From Chloroflexota bacterium (GTDB lineage: Bacteria > Chloroflexota > Anaerolineae > Anaerolineales > Villigracilaceae), in NCBI GenBank assembly GCA_019873655.1, contig JAIOAU010000013.1, positions 1 through 64,000 of the forward strand: 64,000 nucleotides of DNA, given 5' to 3'. The position numbers and the translations under genes were made by a program. Positions within the stretch are counted from its first letter, which is position 1; each line of letters starts with the position of its first letter. Shown here piece after piece: positions 26,094-34,990 of the stretch. A model generated the notes under the pieces. It saw only the letters and a list, made by a program, of their open reading frames with translations, was not told where the DNA came from and ran no database searches.

Positions 26094-27020
26094 ATGATCC
26101 GTGCTACCGGACTCACCAAGGACTACGGCTCACGCCGAGCCATCGAAAACCTGACCTTCGAAGCCAATCAGGGCGAAATCGTGGGCTTCCTGGGCCCCAA
26201 CGGCGCCGGCAAGACGACCACGATGCGCATCCTGACCGGCTTCATGCCGCCCACCTACGGCACCGCGCAGGTGGCCGGCTTCGACATCATCGAAGAATCG
26301 ATGGAGGTGCGCCGCCGGGTGGGCTATCTGCCCGAAACCGTCCCGCTGTACCCGGATATGACCGTCTACGGCTATCTGAAGTTCATGGCCGATCTGCGCC
26401 ATCTGCCCAACGCCGACGACATGATTGACGAGGCGCTGGAACTGGTCGGCATGACCGAGCGCGCCGACGGGTACATTTCCAACCTGTCGAAGGGCATGCG
26501 GCAGCGGGTCGGGCTGGCGCAGGCGCTGCTGCACAAGCCCGAGGTCCTGATCCTCGACGAGCCGACCATCGGCCTCGACCCGGCCCAGGTCGTGGAGGTG
26601 CGCAACATCATCCGCGAAATCGGCAAACAGCGGACGGTCATGCTGTCCACGCACATCCTTTCCGAAGCGCAGCAAATCTGCGACCGCGTCCTGATTCTCA
26701 ACCGCGGCCGCATCGTCGCCGAAGATACGCCCGAGAACCTGCAAGCCCGCCTGATGGGCGCCGAGCGCGCCCTGCTCACGGTGCGCGGCGACTCGGACGG
26801 CCTGGCCGCCCTGCTGGCCAAGGTCAAGGGCGTCAAGAACGTAAACGCCAGGCCGGACGGCGGCGTCGAGTTTCAGTTCGAGCCGGGGATGGACGTCCGC
26901 CCCGAGGTCGCCCGTCAGACCATCCAGGCCGGCTACGATTTGCTCGAACTCCGCCTGCTGGGTTTGAGCCTGGAAGAAATCTTCCTCGAACTCACGCGCG
27001 ACAGCAAAATCTCAAGATAA
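26094..27020 (+). CDS. ABC transporter ATPase, GldA/NosF-like
   Basis: A 308-residue ATPase with Walker A GPNGAGKTT, signature LSKGMRQRVGLAQALL, Walker B VLILDEPTIGLDP and switch STHILSEA. It heads a four-gene operon with an ABC-2 type permease, a GldG-like auxiliary protein and a DUF4340 protein. Such sets (GldA-GldF-GldG) are needed for gliding in Bacteroidota, but in Chloroflexota the role is unknown; export or surface assembly is likely. ABC-2 ATPases of this size usually pair with a single permease, as here. Confidence 0.9.
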   Translation: MIRATGLTKDYGSRRAIENLTFEANQGEIVGFLGPNGAGKTTTMRILTGFMPPTYGTAQVAGFDIIEESMEVRRRVGYLPETVPLYPDMTVYGYLKFMADLRHLPNADDMIDEALELVGMTERADGYISNLSKGMRQRVGLAQALLHKPEVLILDEPTIGLDPAQVVEVRNIIREIGKQRTVMLSTHILSEAQQICDRVLILNRGRIVAEDTPENLQARLMGAERALLTVRGDSDGLAALLAKVKGVKNVNARPDGGVEFQFEPGMDVRPEVARQTIQAGYDLLELRLLGLSLEEIFLELTRDSKISR

Positions 27021-27033
27021 GCGAGGTCATCCT

Positions 27034-27783
27034 ATGCGCAACGTTTGGACGATTGCCAGCCGCGAATACCGGCATTATTTCCTCAGCCCGGTGGCGTATA
27101 TTGTCGCCTTCTTGATTCTGATGCTTGCAGGAACGCTGTTCGTGTTCCAGATTCAAAGGACACAATCCTACATCTATCAGGGATACTATCCTCCGGCCCC
27201 GACAGCCGCCAGTTCGGTCATCAATCCGACCGCGTTCATGATGTTGTTTGCCGCTCCCGCCCTGACCATGCGCCTGCTCTCGGAGGAGCATCGCAGCGGG
27301 ACCATCGAACTCCTGCTGACCGCTCCGGTCAAAGACTGGGAATTGGTGGTTGGAAAATGGTTGGGCGCCTTCCTATACATGCTGACCGTCTTCGTCATCA
27401 CCCTCATCATCCCCATTGTGCTGAACAGATTGGTCGAGCCAGGGATCGATGTGAAGGCCACCCTGGCGGGCTACATCGGCCTGATCTTGTTGACGGCGGC
27501 CTTCCTGGCCATCGGCACGGCTTTCTCGGCCATGTTCAACAACCAATTTGCATCCTTTTTCGCCACCCTGATCATGATCGTGATTTTGTGGTGGATGGCT
27601 GCCTGGCCTGCGAACGCGATTCAAAACGCCGCCAGTTTCTTCAACTACCTGCACGCCTATGCTCATTTTGACTCGATGGTGAAAGGGTCGATCGCGCTCA
27701 AAGACATCGTCTACTTCCTGAGTCTGACCGTGATCGGCCTCTTCGTCGGCACCACTGCAATCGAAATTCGAAGGTGGCAATGA
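27034..27783 (+). CDS. ABC-2 type permease, GldF-like
   Basis: A 249-residue membrane protein with about six transmembrane segments, starting MRNVWTIASREYRHYFLSPVAYIV, a typical ABC-2 opening with an amphipathic interface helix. The segment MRLLSEEHRSGTIELLLTAPV is the conserved coupling region. It follows the ATPase by 13 bp, and its stop overlaps the start of the GldG-like gene (ATGATG at the TGA), so translation is coupled. Confidence 0.85.
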   Translation: MRNVWTIASREYRHYFLSPVAYIVAFLILMLAGTLFVFQIQRTQSYIYQGYYPPAPTAASSVINPTAFMMLFAAPALTMRLLSEEHRSGTIELLLTAPVKDWELVVGKWLGAFLYMLTVFVITLIIPIVLNRLVEPGIDVKATLAGYIGLILLTAAFLAIGTAFSAMFNNQFASFFATLIMIVILWWMAAWPANAIQNAASFFNYLHAYAHFDSMVKGSIALKDIVYFLSLTVIGLFVGTTAIEIRRWQ

Positions 27784-29384
27784 TGGCTAAGAAACGCTCT
27801 CGCAAAACCACTATCAAGAATTACGCCTACATCGCGCTGATCGTCTCCGGCGTGGCGCTGTTGGCCTCCGCCCTGTTTGGGCTGTTCAAATTGGTGCTCT
27901 TCCTCGACCTGTACACGCTGCAAAACGACCAATGGGTGAATACCGCCCTGTACATTTCCCTGGGCATGATCCTGGTCGGATTGGCAGTCTACGCGCTGAT
28001 CGTCCCCGAAAAGGTGCGCGACTTCTTCGCCGGCCGTCAGGGGCGCTACGGAAGCAACGCCGCCATCAACCTGATCGCCTTCTTCACCATCATCGTGATC
28101 GCCAATATGTGGGCCTACGCCGCGCCGGTCGAGGACCTGGATTTCACTGAGGACCTGCAACACACCCTGGCCCCCGAAACGCTCGACACCCTGCGCCTGC
28201 TGCGCGAACCGGTCCATGCCATTGCTTTCTACACCCAGGAATCGACTCAAATCCGCGATTTGCTGGAAAACATGGAGAACAGTTCGAACGGCAAGTTCGA
28301 CTTCGAATTCGTCAACCCCGACACCAACCCCGCCCGCGCCCTCCAATATGAAGTCACCAGCGACCGCACCATCGTCCTGGTGATGGGAGACCGGCGGGAG
28401 TCGGTGACCTACCCGACCGAGCAGGCCATCGTCAACGCCCTGATGCGCCTGATGAACCCCGGCGAACGCATCGTCTACTTCCTCACCGGCCACGGCGAAC
28501 ATAGCCTCGAAGCGACCGACGAGGCCGGCCTGTCGCGCCTGCAATCCACTCTGATAGGCAAGAACTATGTCCTTCGCACCTTGAACCTGCTGGCCGAGAA
28601 TCGCATTCCCGCCGACGCCCAGGCGCTGGTCATTGCCGGCCCCACCCAGACCCTCTCGGCCGAGGAAGTGGACCTGATCGCCCAATACCTCGAACAAGGC
28701 GGCTCGCTGATTCTGCTGTCCGAGTCGCCGCTCTCGACCGGCAATACCGACCAGGCCGACCCCCTGGCCGCCTACCTGGCCGCCAACTGGAACATCGGCC
28801 TCAACAACGATATCGTCATCGATCCCAGCCTCGACCAGGTGTTGATTGCCGTCTCGGCTTCCTACGGCGATCATCCGATCGTGCAGAACATCCAAACCAC
28901 CAACACCTACTATCCCGTTGCGCGCAGCCTGACCATCGGCAGTGAAACCGCCGACGTACAGACGACCACCCTGGTCAGCACCGTCAACCGCGCCTGGGGC
29001 GAGACCAACCTGGCCGAAATCGACCAGGGCTACCTGCAATTCAACGCCGGCGCCGACACCCCCGGCCCGCTCGTCCTGGGCGCCGTCTCCGAAAACCCGA
29101 CAACGGGCGGGCGGGTCATCGTCTTTGGCGATTCTGACTTCGCCACCGACAGCCTCTTCGACGTCTACGGCAACGGCAACATGATCGTCAACGCCATCGA
29201 CTACGCCGCCGGCCAGGAAGAGTACATCACCCTGACCCGCTCCGAGCCCATCAACCGCCGCCTGTCCGATGACGTAAAACAGGGCACCATCCTGATCCTC
29301 GGCGCGGCTTTCATCTGCCTGCTCCCGCTGCTGATCGTCGTCGGCGGGGTTGCCGCCTGGCTGATGCGCCGAGCGCAAGGATAA
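27780..29384 (+). CDS. GldG-like ABC-associated protein
   Basis: A 534-residue protein with an N-terminal pair of membrane helices (to about residue 110), a large extracytoplasmic GldG/DUF-type domain (VHAIAFYTQESTQIRDLLENM, YFLTGHGEHSLE, GGSLILLSESPL, VFGDSDFATDSLF) and a C-terminal membrane helix (ILILGAAFICLLPLLIVVGG). The domain is thioredoxin-like/ThuA-like in fold. Two consecutive ATGs overlap the permease stop; either may start. Acts with the preceding ATPase and permease. Confidence 0.82.
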   Translation: MMAKKRSRKTTIKNYAYIALIVSGVALLASALFGLFKLVLFLDLYTLQNDQWVNTALYISLGMILVGLAVYALIVPEKVRDFFAGRQGRYGSNAAINLIAFFTIIVIANMWAYAAPVEDLDFTEDLQHTLAPETLDTLRLLREPVHAIAFYTQESTQIRDLLENMENSSNGKFDFEFVNPDTNPARALQYEVTSDRTIVLVMGDRRESVTYPTEQAIVNALMRLMNPGERIVYFLTGHGEHSLEATDEAGLSRLQSTLIGKNYVLRTLNLLAENRIPADAQALVIAGPTQTLSAEEVDLIAQYLEQGGSLILLSESPLSTGNTDQADPLAAYLAANWNIGLNNDIVIDPSLDQVLIAVSASYGDHPIVQNIQTTNTYYPVARSLTIGSETADVQTTTLVSTVNRAWGETNLAEIDQGYLQFNAGADTPGPLVLGAVSENPTTGGRVIVFGDSDFATDSLFDVYGNGNMIVNAIDYAAGQEEYITLTRSEPINRRLSDDVKQGTILILGAAFICLLPLLIVVGGVAAWLMRRAQG

Positions 29385-29390
29385 AAGACT

Positions 29391-30032
29391 ATGAAGAAGG
29401 ATACGCTCATTGTCCTGTTCATCCTGGCGGTCGTTCTTGCCGCCTACTTCATCTGGAAGAACTGGGAACCTCAAACGTCGGCCGAAACTGCTGAACCGAC
29501 CGCGACCAGCAGTTCCTATCTCCTGTTCACGAGCGACCTCGGCCTGTTGACCAGCCTCCGAATCACCGATGGGCGTACCACCGTCAAACTAGAGCGCGAC
29601 CCGGCCGGACCGTGGAGCGTGCGTCTGCCGCGTCCCGGTCAGGCCGACCCGGCGCGGGCCGGCGCGGCCGAGATTCAAGTCATGAGTCTGCGCGTCCTCA
29701 ATCAGGTCGAGGCCGATCTCAGTCCCGAAGTCTTGGGCGTGGACGACCCCAGTTACACGATCGACCTCGTCTTTGCCGGCGGCGCGACCTATCGGCTGGA
29801 AGTCGGCCGGAAAACCCCCACCGGCAGCGGCTATTACGTCCGAGTGAACGGCGTCAACTACATCATCGGCGTCAGCGGAATCGACGCCCTCTCGAACCTG
29901 CTGGTCGAGCCGCCCTACCCGGCGACGCCCACCCCCGAGCCGGCGACCGAAACCCCCACCCCCTCGCCCGAGGAAACGCCGCCTAGCGAGACGCCGGTCG
30001 AAGCAACCCCAACGCCGACCACCACACCCTGA
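29391..30032 (+). CDS. DUF4340 domain protein, membrane anchored
   Basis: A 213-residue protein with one N-terminal membrane helix (TLIVLFILAVVLAAYFIW), a DUF4340 beta-rich repeat domain (LTSLRITDGRTTVKLER, YTIDLVFAGGATYRLEVGRKT, GYYVRVNGVNYIIGV) and a Thr/Pro-rich tail. DUF4340 proteins regularly follow GldG-like genes. It ends the operon; a palindromic TTGCTTTCGAAGCAA lies just past it and overlaps the rpoD promoter. Confidence 0.85.
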   Translation: MKKDTLIVLFILAVVLAAYFIWKNWEPQTSAETAEPTATSSSYLLFTSDLGLLTSLRITDGRTTVKLERDPAGPWSVRLPRPGQADPARAGAAEIQVMSLRVLNQVEADLSPEVLGVDDPSYTIDLVFAGGATYRLEVGRKTPTGSGYYVRVNGVNYIIGVSGIDALSNLLVEPPYPATPTPEPATETPTPSPEETPPSETPVEATPTPTTTP

Positions 30033-30059
30033 TCCAGTCAACAAATTCAGATACAGGTA

Positions 30060-30088
30060 TTGCTTTCGAAGCAAAAAAAGAGTATTCT
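30060..30088 (+). promoter_or_regulatory. Probable rpoD promoter
   Basis: TTGCTT and TATTCT are 17 bp apart, with predicted transcription start about 30 bp before the ATG. The -35 box lies inside the palindrome TTGCTTTCGAAGCAA. Confidence 0.5.
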
Positions 30089-30123
30089 GATTGAGAACAT
30101 AAATCACGAGAAGAAAATCTGCT

Positions 30124-31329
30124 ATGGAAAATCCTTTACTGATTGAGGAAGAAGAAGAATTTTCCGCCATTGCCCGTTTGATCGAACTGGGACGTCAAAA
30201 GTCGTATGTGACGATTGACGACATCCTGCATTTCTTCCCCGAAGCCGAGCAAGACGTGGAACAACTGGAAGAGGCCTTTGCGGCGCTCCTCAGCGCGGGC
30301 GTCCCTTTTATCGAAGACATGCCCGCCGAGGAACCCCCTGAAGATGAACTCGCCGCTGCCGAAGGAGTCATCCCCGAAACCGAACCCGAAGCCAACCTGG
30401 ACGATTACCTGGCCAACATTGACACCGACGACACCATCGGCCTCTACCTGAAAGAGGTCAGCCGCGTCCCGCTCCTGACCGCCGAGGAAGAAGTCGAACT
30501 GGCCCAGCGAATCGAGCGCGGACGCATGGCGCGCGAAGAACTGGCGCGCGGCAACGTCAGCCCGCGCCGACGGATGGAACTCCGCCGCCTGATCGAAGAC
30601 GGCTGGGCAGCGCGCGAACATCTCATCACCGCCAACAGCCGTCTGGTCATCAGCGTCGCCAAGAAATACATGGGGCGCGGCGTCCCCTTCCTCGACCTGA
30701 TTCAGGAAGGCAACATCGGCCTGATTCGCGCCACCAAAAAGTTCGACTACCGCCGCGGCCACAAATTCAGCACCTACGCCACCTGGTGGATTCGCCAGGC
30801 CGTCACCCGCGCCATCGCCGACCAGGGCCGCACCATCCGCGTCCCGGTTCACATGGGCGACCAAATTAACAAACTGTTGCGCGTCCAGCATCAATTGACC
30901 CAGCGCCTGGGGCGCGAACCGTCGGTCGAAGAACTGGCCGACGCCCTCGAGGTGCCGCCCAAAAAGGTCGAGAATATGATTCAGGTGGCGCGCCGTCCGC
31001 TCTCGCTCGAAACCCCCACCGACGACGAGGAGGACTCCGTCCTGGGCGACTTCATCGAAGACGACGAGGCCGCCCCGCCCGACGACACCGCCACCTACAA
31101 CCTGCTGCGCGAACACCTGGGCGAAGTCTTGAACGGACTGCCGCCGCGCGAGGTGCGCATCCTGCAACTGCGCTACGGATTGCTTGACGGCCAGGCGTAC
31201 ACCCTCGAAGAGGTCGGCCGCAAAATGGGCGTCACCCGCGAACGCGTCCGGCAGATCGAGGCTCAGGCGCTCAGCCGTCTGCGTCACCCCTCCATCCGGC
31301 GCAAACTGCGCGACTATCTCGGCGAATAG
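30124..31329 (+). CDS. rpoD: RNA polymerase primary-type sigma-70 factor
   Basis: A 401-residue sigma factor directing RNA polymerase to promoters. Present are an acidic N-terminal part with a short region-1.1-like helical unit, region 1.2 ([21 protein letters not shown]), region 2 ([35 protein letters not shown]), region 3 ([14 protein letters not shown]) and region 4 ([39 protein letters not shown]). This is a group 1 or close group 2 sigma. It reads out of a short-leader promoter and is followed by a terminator. Confidence 0.92.
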   Translation: MENPLLIEEEEEFSAIARLIELGRQKSYVTIDDILHFFPEAEQDVEQLEEAFAALLSAGVPFIEDMPAEEPPEDELAAAEGVIPETEPEANLDDYLANIDTDDTIGLYLKEVSRVPLLTAEEEVELAQRIERGRMAREELARGNVSPRRRMELRRLIEDGWAAREHLITANSRLVISVAKKYMGRGVPFLDLIQEGNIGLIRATKKFDYRRGHKFSTYATWWIRQAVTRAIADQGRTIRVPVHMGDQINKLLRVQHQLTQRLGREPSVEELADALEVPPKKVENMIQVARRPLSLETPTDDEEDSVLGDFIEDDEAAPPDDTATYNLLREHLGEVLNGLPPREVRILQLRYGLLDGQAYTLEEVGRKMGVTRERVRQIEAQALSRLRHPSIRRKLRDYLGE

Positions 31330-31332
31330 ACC

Positions 31333-31535
31333 CAAGGGCTGTCCCAGAAATGAGACGGCCCTACTTTTTGGACAGTCCCTTGCTTCCTCCCTTGCTTCTT
31401 CGGAGACTTAGCCCCCGAAGAAGCGGATTGGAGCAGGTTGCCACTCCCACGACCGGACAAAATCAGAGAGGCCCGACCCAGGCTTTGGGTCCCTGGGCAA
31501 GATAGCATCCTGCTCTGCTTTTTGGACAGCCCTTG
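31333..31535. mobile_element. MITE-like element with 12-bp terminal inverted repeats
   Basis: CAAGGGCTGTCC and GGACAGCCCTTG are perfect inverted termini 203 bp apart. The interior has no usable reading frame but contains partial copies of the tip (CTTTTTGGACAGTCC and CTTTTTGGACAGCCC). Ends of the GGGCTGTCC type resemble those of some DDE-type insertion sequences. No target-site duplication is visible. It fills the rpoD to 31.57-kb gene gap. Confidence 0.55.
31335..31362 (+). terminator. Terminator after rpoD
   Basis: AGGGCTGTC pairs with GAGACGGCCCT-type sequence through a nine-pair stem with one G-T pair, followed by ACTTTTT. The left arm is also the left terminus of the MITE-like element. 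Confidence 0.6.
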
Positions 31536-31571
31536 TTTTAAACTCAAACATCTTGCAGTAAAATGGGGGCA

Positions 31572-33017
31572 ATGCGCCTGAACACCCGCCAACTATTCAC
31601 CCTCCTGCTCTTCCTCGGCCTCCTGACCATGACCCTGCGGCCGGTCGCCGACCCCGATTTCTGGTGGCACCTGCGCAGCGGACAGTGGATGGTCGAAAAC
31701 CAGGCCATCCCCCACGCCGATCCCTTCTCGTGGACGAAGCGCGGCGCCCCCTGGGTGGCCCACGAATGGCTCTCGGAAGTGCTGATTTACGGCCTGTATC
31801 GGCTGGGCGGTTTTCCGCTGCTTATCCTCGTTTTCGGAATCATCATCACAACCGCTTTCGGTCTGGTTTACTTACGCAGTCCGGCCAAACCCTACCTGGC
31901 CGGCTTCGCCCTTCTGCTCGGCGCGCTTGCCACAGCGCCCACCTGGGGCGTGCGCCCACAAATGTTCTCGCTGCTGCTGGGCAGCCTGTTTCTGTATCTG
32001 CTGGATCGCTTTCAGGAAACAGGTCGGACCTCATTGCTGATTCAGTTGCCGCTCCTCACCATCTTGTGGGTCAACCTGCACGCCGGCTTTGCCCTGGGCA
32101 TTTTTCTCATCGGCGCGTACGCCTTCGTTCAAGCCGCGACCTTCGTGTGGTCCTATTTTGCAAAAAACGAAGCGGCGCAGAAGGCGGCCTTCCATCGCGG
32201 GAGTCGGCTGGGCCTGACCCTGGCGGCCTGTCTGCTGGTCGTGCCGCTCAACCCGAACGGAGCGCGCCTGTACACCTACCCCTTCGAAACGCTCGCCAGC
32301 CCCTCGATGCAGATGTTCATCCAGGAATGGGCCTCGCCAGACTTTCACTTGAACGAATGGCAGCCCCTGGCCTGGCTGATTCCGGCCCTGATCGTCTTCG
32401 GCGCGCTGGGACGACAACCGGTCAACCCGACCCACTTGCTGCTGACCGCTGCGCTGGGCTACTTTGCCCTGCGCTCGATGCGCAACGTCTCCCTTTTCGT
32501 CCTGACGGCGATTCCCCTGCTCGCCGCGCAGGCCGCCGCTCTCGGGCGCGGCAGGCCGGAGGTCCGCGCCCAGCCCCGGCCGATTCCCTGGCTCAACCCG
32601 CTGCTGCTGACCCTGGCCCTGCTCGCAGGCGGGGCGCGCTTCTTCGCCGTCGTCCAAGAACAGCCCGGCAGCGAACGAACGCAGTTCCCCGCCGCGGCCG
32701 TGGACTGGATCGAGCGCAACCATCCGGCAGGGAATCTCTACAACACGTACGGGTGGGGCGGCTATTTGATCTGGCGTTTGTATCCGGACTACCCGGTCTA
32801 CATCGACGGCCGCGCCGATTTATACGGGGACCAGTTCATCTTCGACTATCTGGAAGTCTATCGCGCCGAACCCGGCTGGGAAACCGCCCTCGACGAGGCG
32901 GGCGTGCGCCTGGTCTTGATCGAGCCGGGCGCGCCGCTGACGGTCGCGCTCTCGGCCTCGCCCAACTGGCAACTGGATTATGCGGACGCGCAAAGCGCTG
33001 TCTTCACGAAACGATGA
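31572..33017 (+). CDS. Multi-pass membrane protein, GT-C glycosyltransferase-like
   Basis: A 481-residue protein with about ten membrane helices. The first loop has DPDFWWHLRSGQWM and PFSWTKRGAPWVAHEWLSEV, with acidic/aromatic residues placed as in GT-C glycosyltransferases. A small C-terminal soluble part follows (VYIDGRADLYGDQFIFDYLEVY). GT-C enzymes use polyprenyl-phosphate sugars at the outer membrane face; catalysis here is an inference. The second ATG was taken as start, with TAAAAT seven bases before it, so the transcript may be leaderless. Confidence 0.6.
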   Translation: MRLNTRQLFTLLLFLGLLTMTLRPVADPDFWWHLRSGQWMVENQAIPHADPFSWTKRGAPWVAHEWLSEVLIYGLYRLGGFPLLILVFGIIITTAFGLVYLRSPAKPYLAGFALLLGALATAPTWGVRPQMFSLLLGSLFLYLLDRFQETGRTSLLIQLPLLTILWVNLHAGFALGIFLIGAYAFVQAATFVWSYFAKNEAAQKAAFHRGSRLGLTLAACLLVVPLNPNGARLYTYPFETLASPSMQMFIQEWASPDFHLNEWQPLAWLIPALIVFGALGRQPVNPTHLLLTAALGYFALRSMRNVSLFVLTAIPLLAAQAAALGRGRPEVRAQPRPIPWLNPLLLTLALLAGGARFFAVVQEQPGSERTQFPAAAVDWIERNHPAGNLYNTYGWGGYLIWRLYPDYPVYIDGRADLYGDQFIFDYLEVYRAEPGWETALDEAGVRLVLIEPGAPLTVALSASPNWQLDYADAQSAVFTKR

Positions 33018-33043
33018 GAAGTGGAAACAGCCGCTAAATGAAA

Positions 33044-33068
33044 AACGGGCGCATGGTCGGCGCCCGTT
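33044..33068. terminator. Bidirectional terminator
   Basis: AACGGGCGC and GCGCCCGTT form a perfect 9-bp stem; CTTTTTTC follows on the plus side and TTTTT on the minus side. It separates converging genes. Confidence 0.9.
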
Positions 33069-33090
33069 CTTTTTTCTCGACCCCGCCCTT

Positions 33091-33555
33091 TCAAAGGCGA
33101 CGCAAGGCCGCTAACACCTCGGCGCTATGGTCGGCCGGTTTGACATTCTCGAAGACGCGCGCAATCTGTCCATGAGCGTCGATGAGAAAGGTCGTCCGCA
33201 AAACGCCTTCGTATTCACGGCCCATGAATTTCTTCGGCCCCCACACGCCGTAGAGAGAAGCAACCTGGTGATCCTCATCGGCCAGAAGAGGAAAAGGAAG
33301 GCCGTATTTTTCTTTGAAGCGGGCATGCGAGGCCACACTATCGGGACTGACGCCTAGAATCACGACATCCGCCTCGACATACGCGCTGTAATCGTCGCGG
33401 AAGTTGCAGGCCTCCGTGGTGCAGCCGGGCGTATCGTCTTTGGGATAGAAATACAGCACCACCGGCCGCCCGCGAAATTCGGACAGGCGGCGAAGGACGC
33501 CCTTTTCATCGGGAAGAGCAAAGTCGGGAGCAGGAATACCGGCAGCAATTGGCAT
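33091..33555 (-). CDS. bcp: Thiol peroxidase, Bcp/PrxQ type
   Basis: A 154-residue peroxiredoxin that reduces peroxides using thioredoxin. The peroxidatic cysteine is in TPGCTTEAC and the second cysteine five residues later supports the atypical two-cysteine mechanism of this class. FYPKDDTPG, GVSPDSV and LLADEDHQVA are family landmarks. It is transcribed toward the terminator at 33.05 kb. No regulator is adjacent. Confidence 0.93.
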   Translation of the reverse strand: MPIAAGIPAPDFALPDEKGVLRRLSEFRGRPVVLYFYPKDDTPGCTTEACNFRDDYSAYVEADVVILGVSPDSVASHARFKEKYGLPFPLLADEDHQVASLYGVWGPKKFMGREYEGVLRTTFLIDAHGQIARVFENVKPADHSAEVLAALRRL

Positions 33556-33650
33556 AGACCCTCAACTGATAAATTGGATATGAATGGTGCGATTATAAGG
33601 GATCAACCGATTCTTGCCAAGTCTGCAACAGCGCGGCGGACAGGGAAAGG

Positions 33651-34019
33651 TCAGGCCAGCAGGCCGACCTTCTTGAGCGCCTCTTCGAGCGTATCGGGCA
33701 TGACCGGCTTGATGACGACCGCGTTCGCCCCCGCCTTCATCGCCCGCTGAGAGGTCTCCGGCTGGTCGTCCGAGGTGACAACGATGACCGGCACATTCAT
33801 CAGGCGCGGTTCGCGGCGCAGATAGCCCAGCACCTCGAATCCGTCCACGCCGGGCATATTGATATCCAGGGTGATGAGAGCCGGAATGTCAGACGCCAGA
33901 ATGGTCATCGCCGCGCTGGGACCAAGCGCCACGCGGCCCTCGAACCCCCACAGACTCAGAATCTGACTCAGCGCATCGGCTGTTTGGCGATTATCGTCAA
34001 TCACGAGCGCAAAAGACAT
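33651..34019 (-). CDS. Single-domain response regulator
   Basis: A 122-residue CheY-like receiver with no output domain. The acidic pocket is in VIDDN, the phospho-acceptor aspartate in LITLDINMPGVDG, the conserved Thr/Ser in VVTSDD and the lysine in VIKPV. The start was chosen by GGAGG before ATG. No histidine kinase is near. It is 90 bp downstream of a UbiA-like gene on the same strand and may be transcribed with it. Confidence 0.9.
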   Translation of the reverse strand: MSFALVIDDNRQTADALSQILSLWGFEGRVALGPSAAMTILASDIPALITLDINMPGVDGFEVLGYLRREPRLMNVPVIVVTSDDQPETSQRAMKAGANAVVIKPVMPDTLEEALKKVGLLA

Positions 34020-34109
34020 AGACGCCTCCACTGGTGGATTCGATTCGATTGTACCTGGAAAACGCCAAGCGGCAATACCCCGAAAGTAGGGCAGAAAATC
34101 CGGCCGAGG

Positions 34110-34982
34110 TCAACGCAGCCAAAAGGAAAGAGTCAGCCAGTAAAGGGGAAGGCCAAACGTTCCGGCTGCCAGGGGCAGGAAGAACTTCCACGCCGTCCGC
34201 CCGCCCTGGCCAATGCGGTGCAGCCAAAAGATTTGCACGCCCGCCAGCGGAGCGATCAGAAAGACCGGCCAGATCAGAGTCCACGAGACCCCCAGGGGCG
34301 GCGCCAGACCGAGCAGAAGAAACGCCAGGACGATCAAAAAATGATGCAAAGGAATCGCCCGCTGCCAGGTCAGACGCGTCAATAACGTCTGGCGGCCTAT
34401 TTTTTGGTCGTGAGCAAAGGCGGGAAAATCCTCCACCAGCAGCCAGGCCAGCGCCAACAGCAGCAACGGAAAGGTCGACAACGGCAGCAAGCGATGAAAA
34501 TCGTCCGTCTGCAAAAAGAAGGACAGCGCCGGCAAGAGAATGGTGAGAGAAAACGCTAACAAAAACTCCCCATATCCCCGGTCGCAGGCGCGAAACGGCG
34601 GGACGGCGTACGCGACCACAAAAGAGAAACCCAGGACCACCAAAACGCCGCTGACCGGTTCGATCTGCCCCATCAGAATCAACGTCAGGACGGAGACGAA
34701 CGCCAGCGCCAGGCTTGCATAAGAGGCAAAGAGCAGCCTTTCGCGCAGGCGGATTCGCTGCCGGGGAGTCTCGCCTGCTTCGAGGGGGAGAAACGGCAGA
34801 CGAAAGGCCTCGGCCAGCCAGAACGCCGACGGCAACAAGGCGAGAACGAACACCAGCCCAAACGCGAACGGTTCCCAGGAAACGCCCCGTCCCAAATAGC
34901 GAACGATGCCGGCGCCCAACAGCCAGGCAAGAACAGCGAAGAACAAAACGAGAGGACGGACGAATTTGATCAGCGGTTTCAT
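34110..34982 (-). CDS. UbiA-like prenyltransferase family membrane protein
   Basis: A 290-residue protein with about eight or nine membrane helices. It has a MenA/UbiA-like YAVPPFRACDRGYGEFLLAF and a second aspartate-rich motif DFPAFAHDQKIGRQTLL. The first NDxxD motif is degenerate (SAFWLAEAFRLP), so normal prenyl diphosphate handling is doubtful. It may be an inactive or altered relative. Its ATG lies nine bases past the stop of an SDR gene upstream, so the two form an operon. TTG further upstream is less likely as start. Confidence 0.7.
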   Translation of the reverse strand: MKPLIKFVRPLVLFFAVLAWLLGAGIVRYLGRGVSWEPFAFGLVFVLALLPSAFWLAEAFRLPFLPLEAGETPRQRIRLRERLLFASYASLALAFVSVLTLILMGQIEPVSGVLVVLGFSFVVAYAVPPFRACDRGYGEFLLAFSLTILLPALSFFLQTDDFHRLLPLSTFPLLLLALAWLLVEDFPAFAHDQKIGRQTLLTRLTWQRAIPLHHFLIVLAFLLLGLAPPLGVSWTLIWPVFLIAPLAGVQIFWLHRIGQGGRTAWKFFLPLAAGTFGLPLYWLTLSFWLR

Positions 34983-34990
34983 TTTCAATC

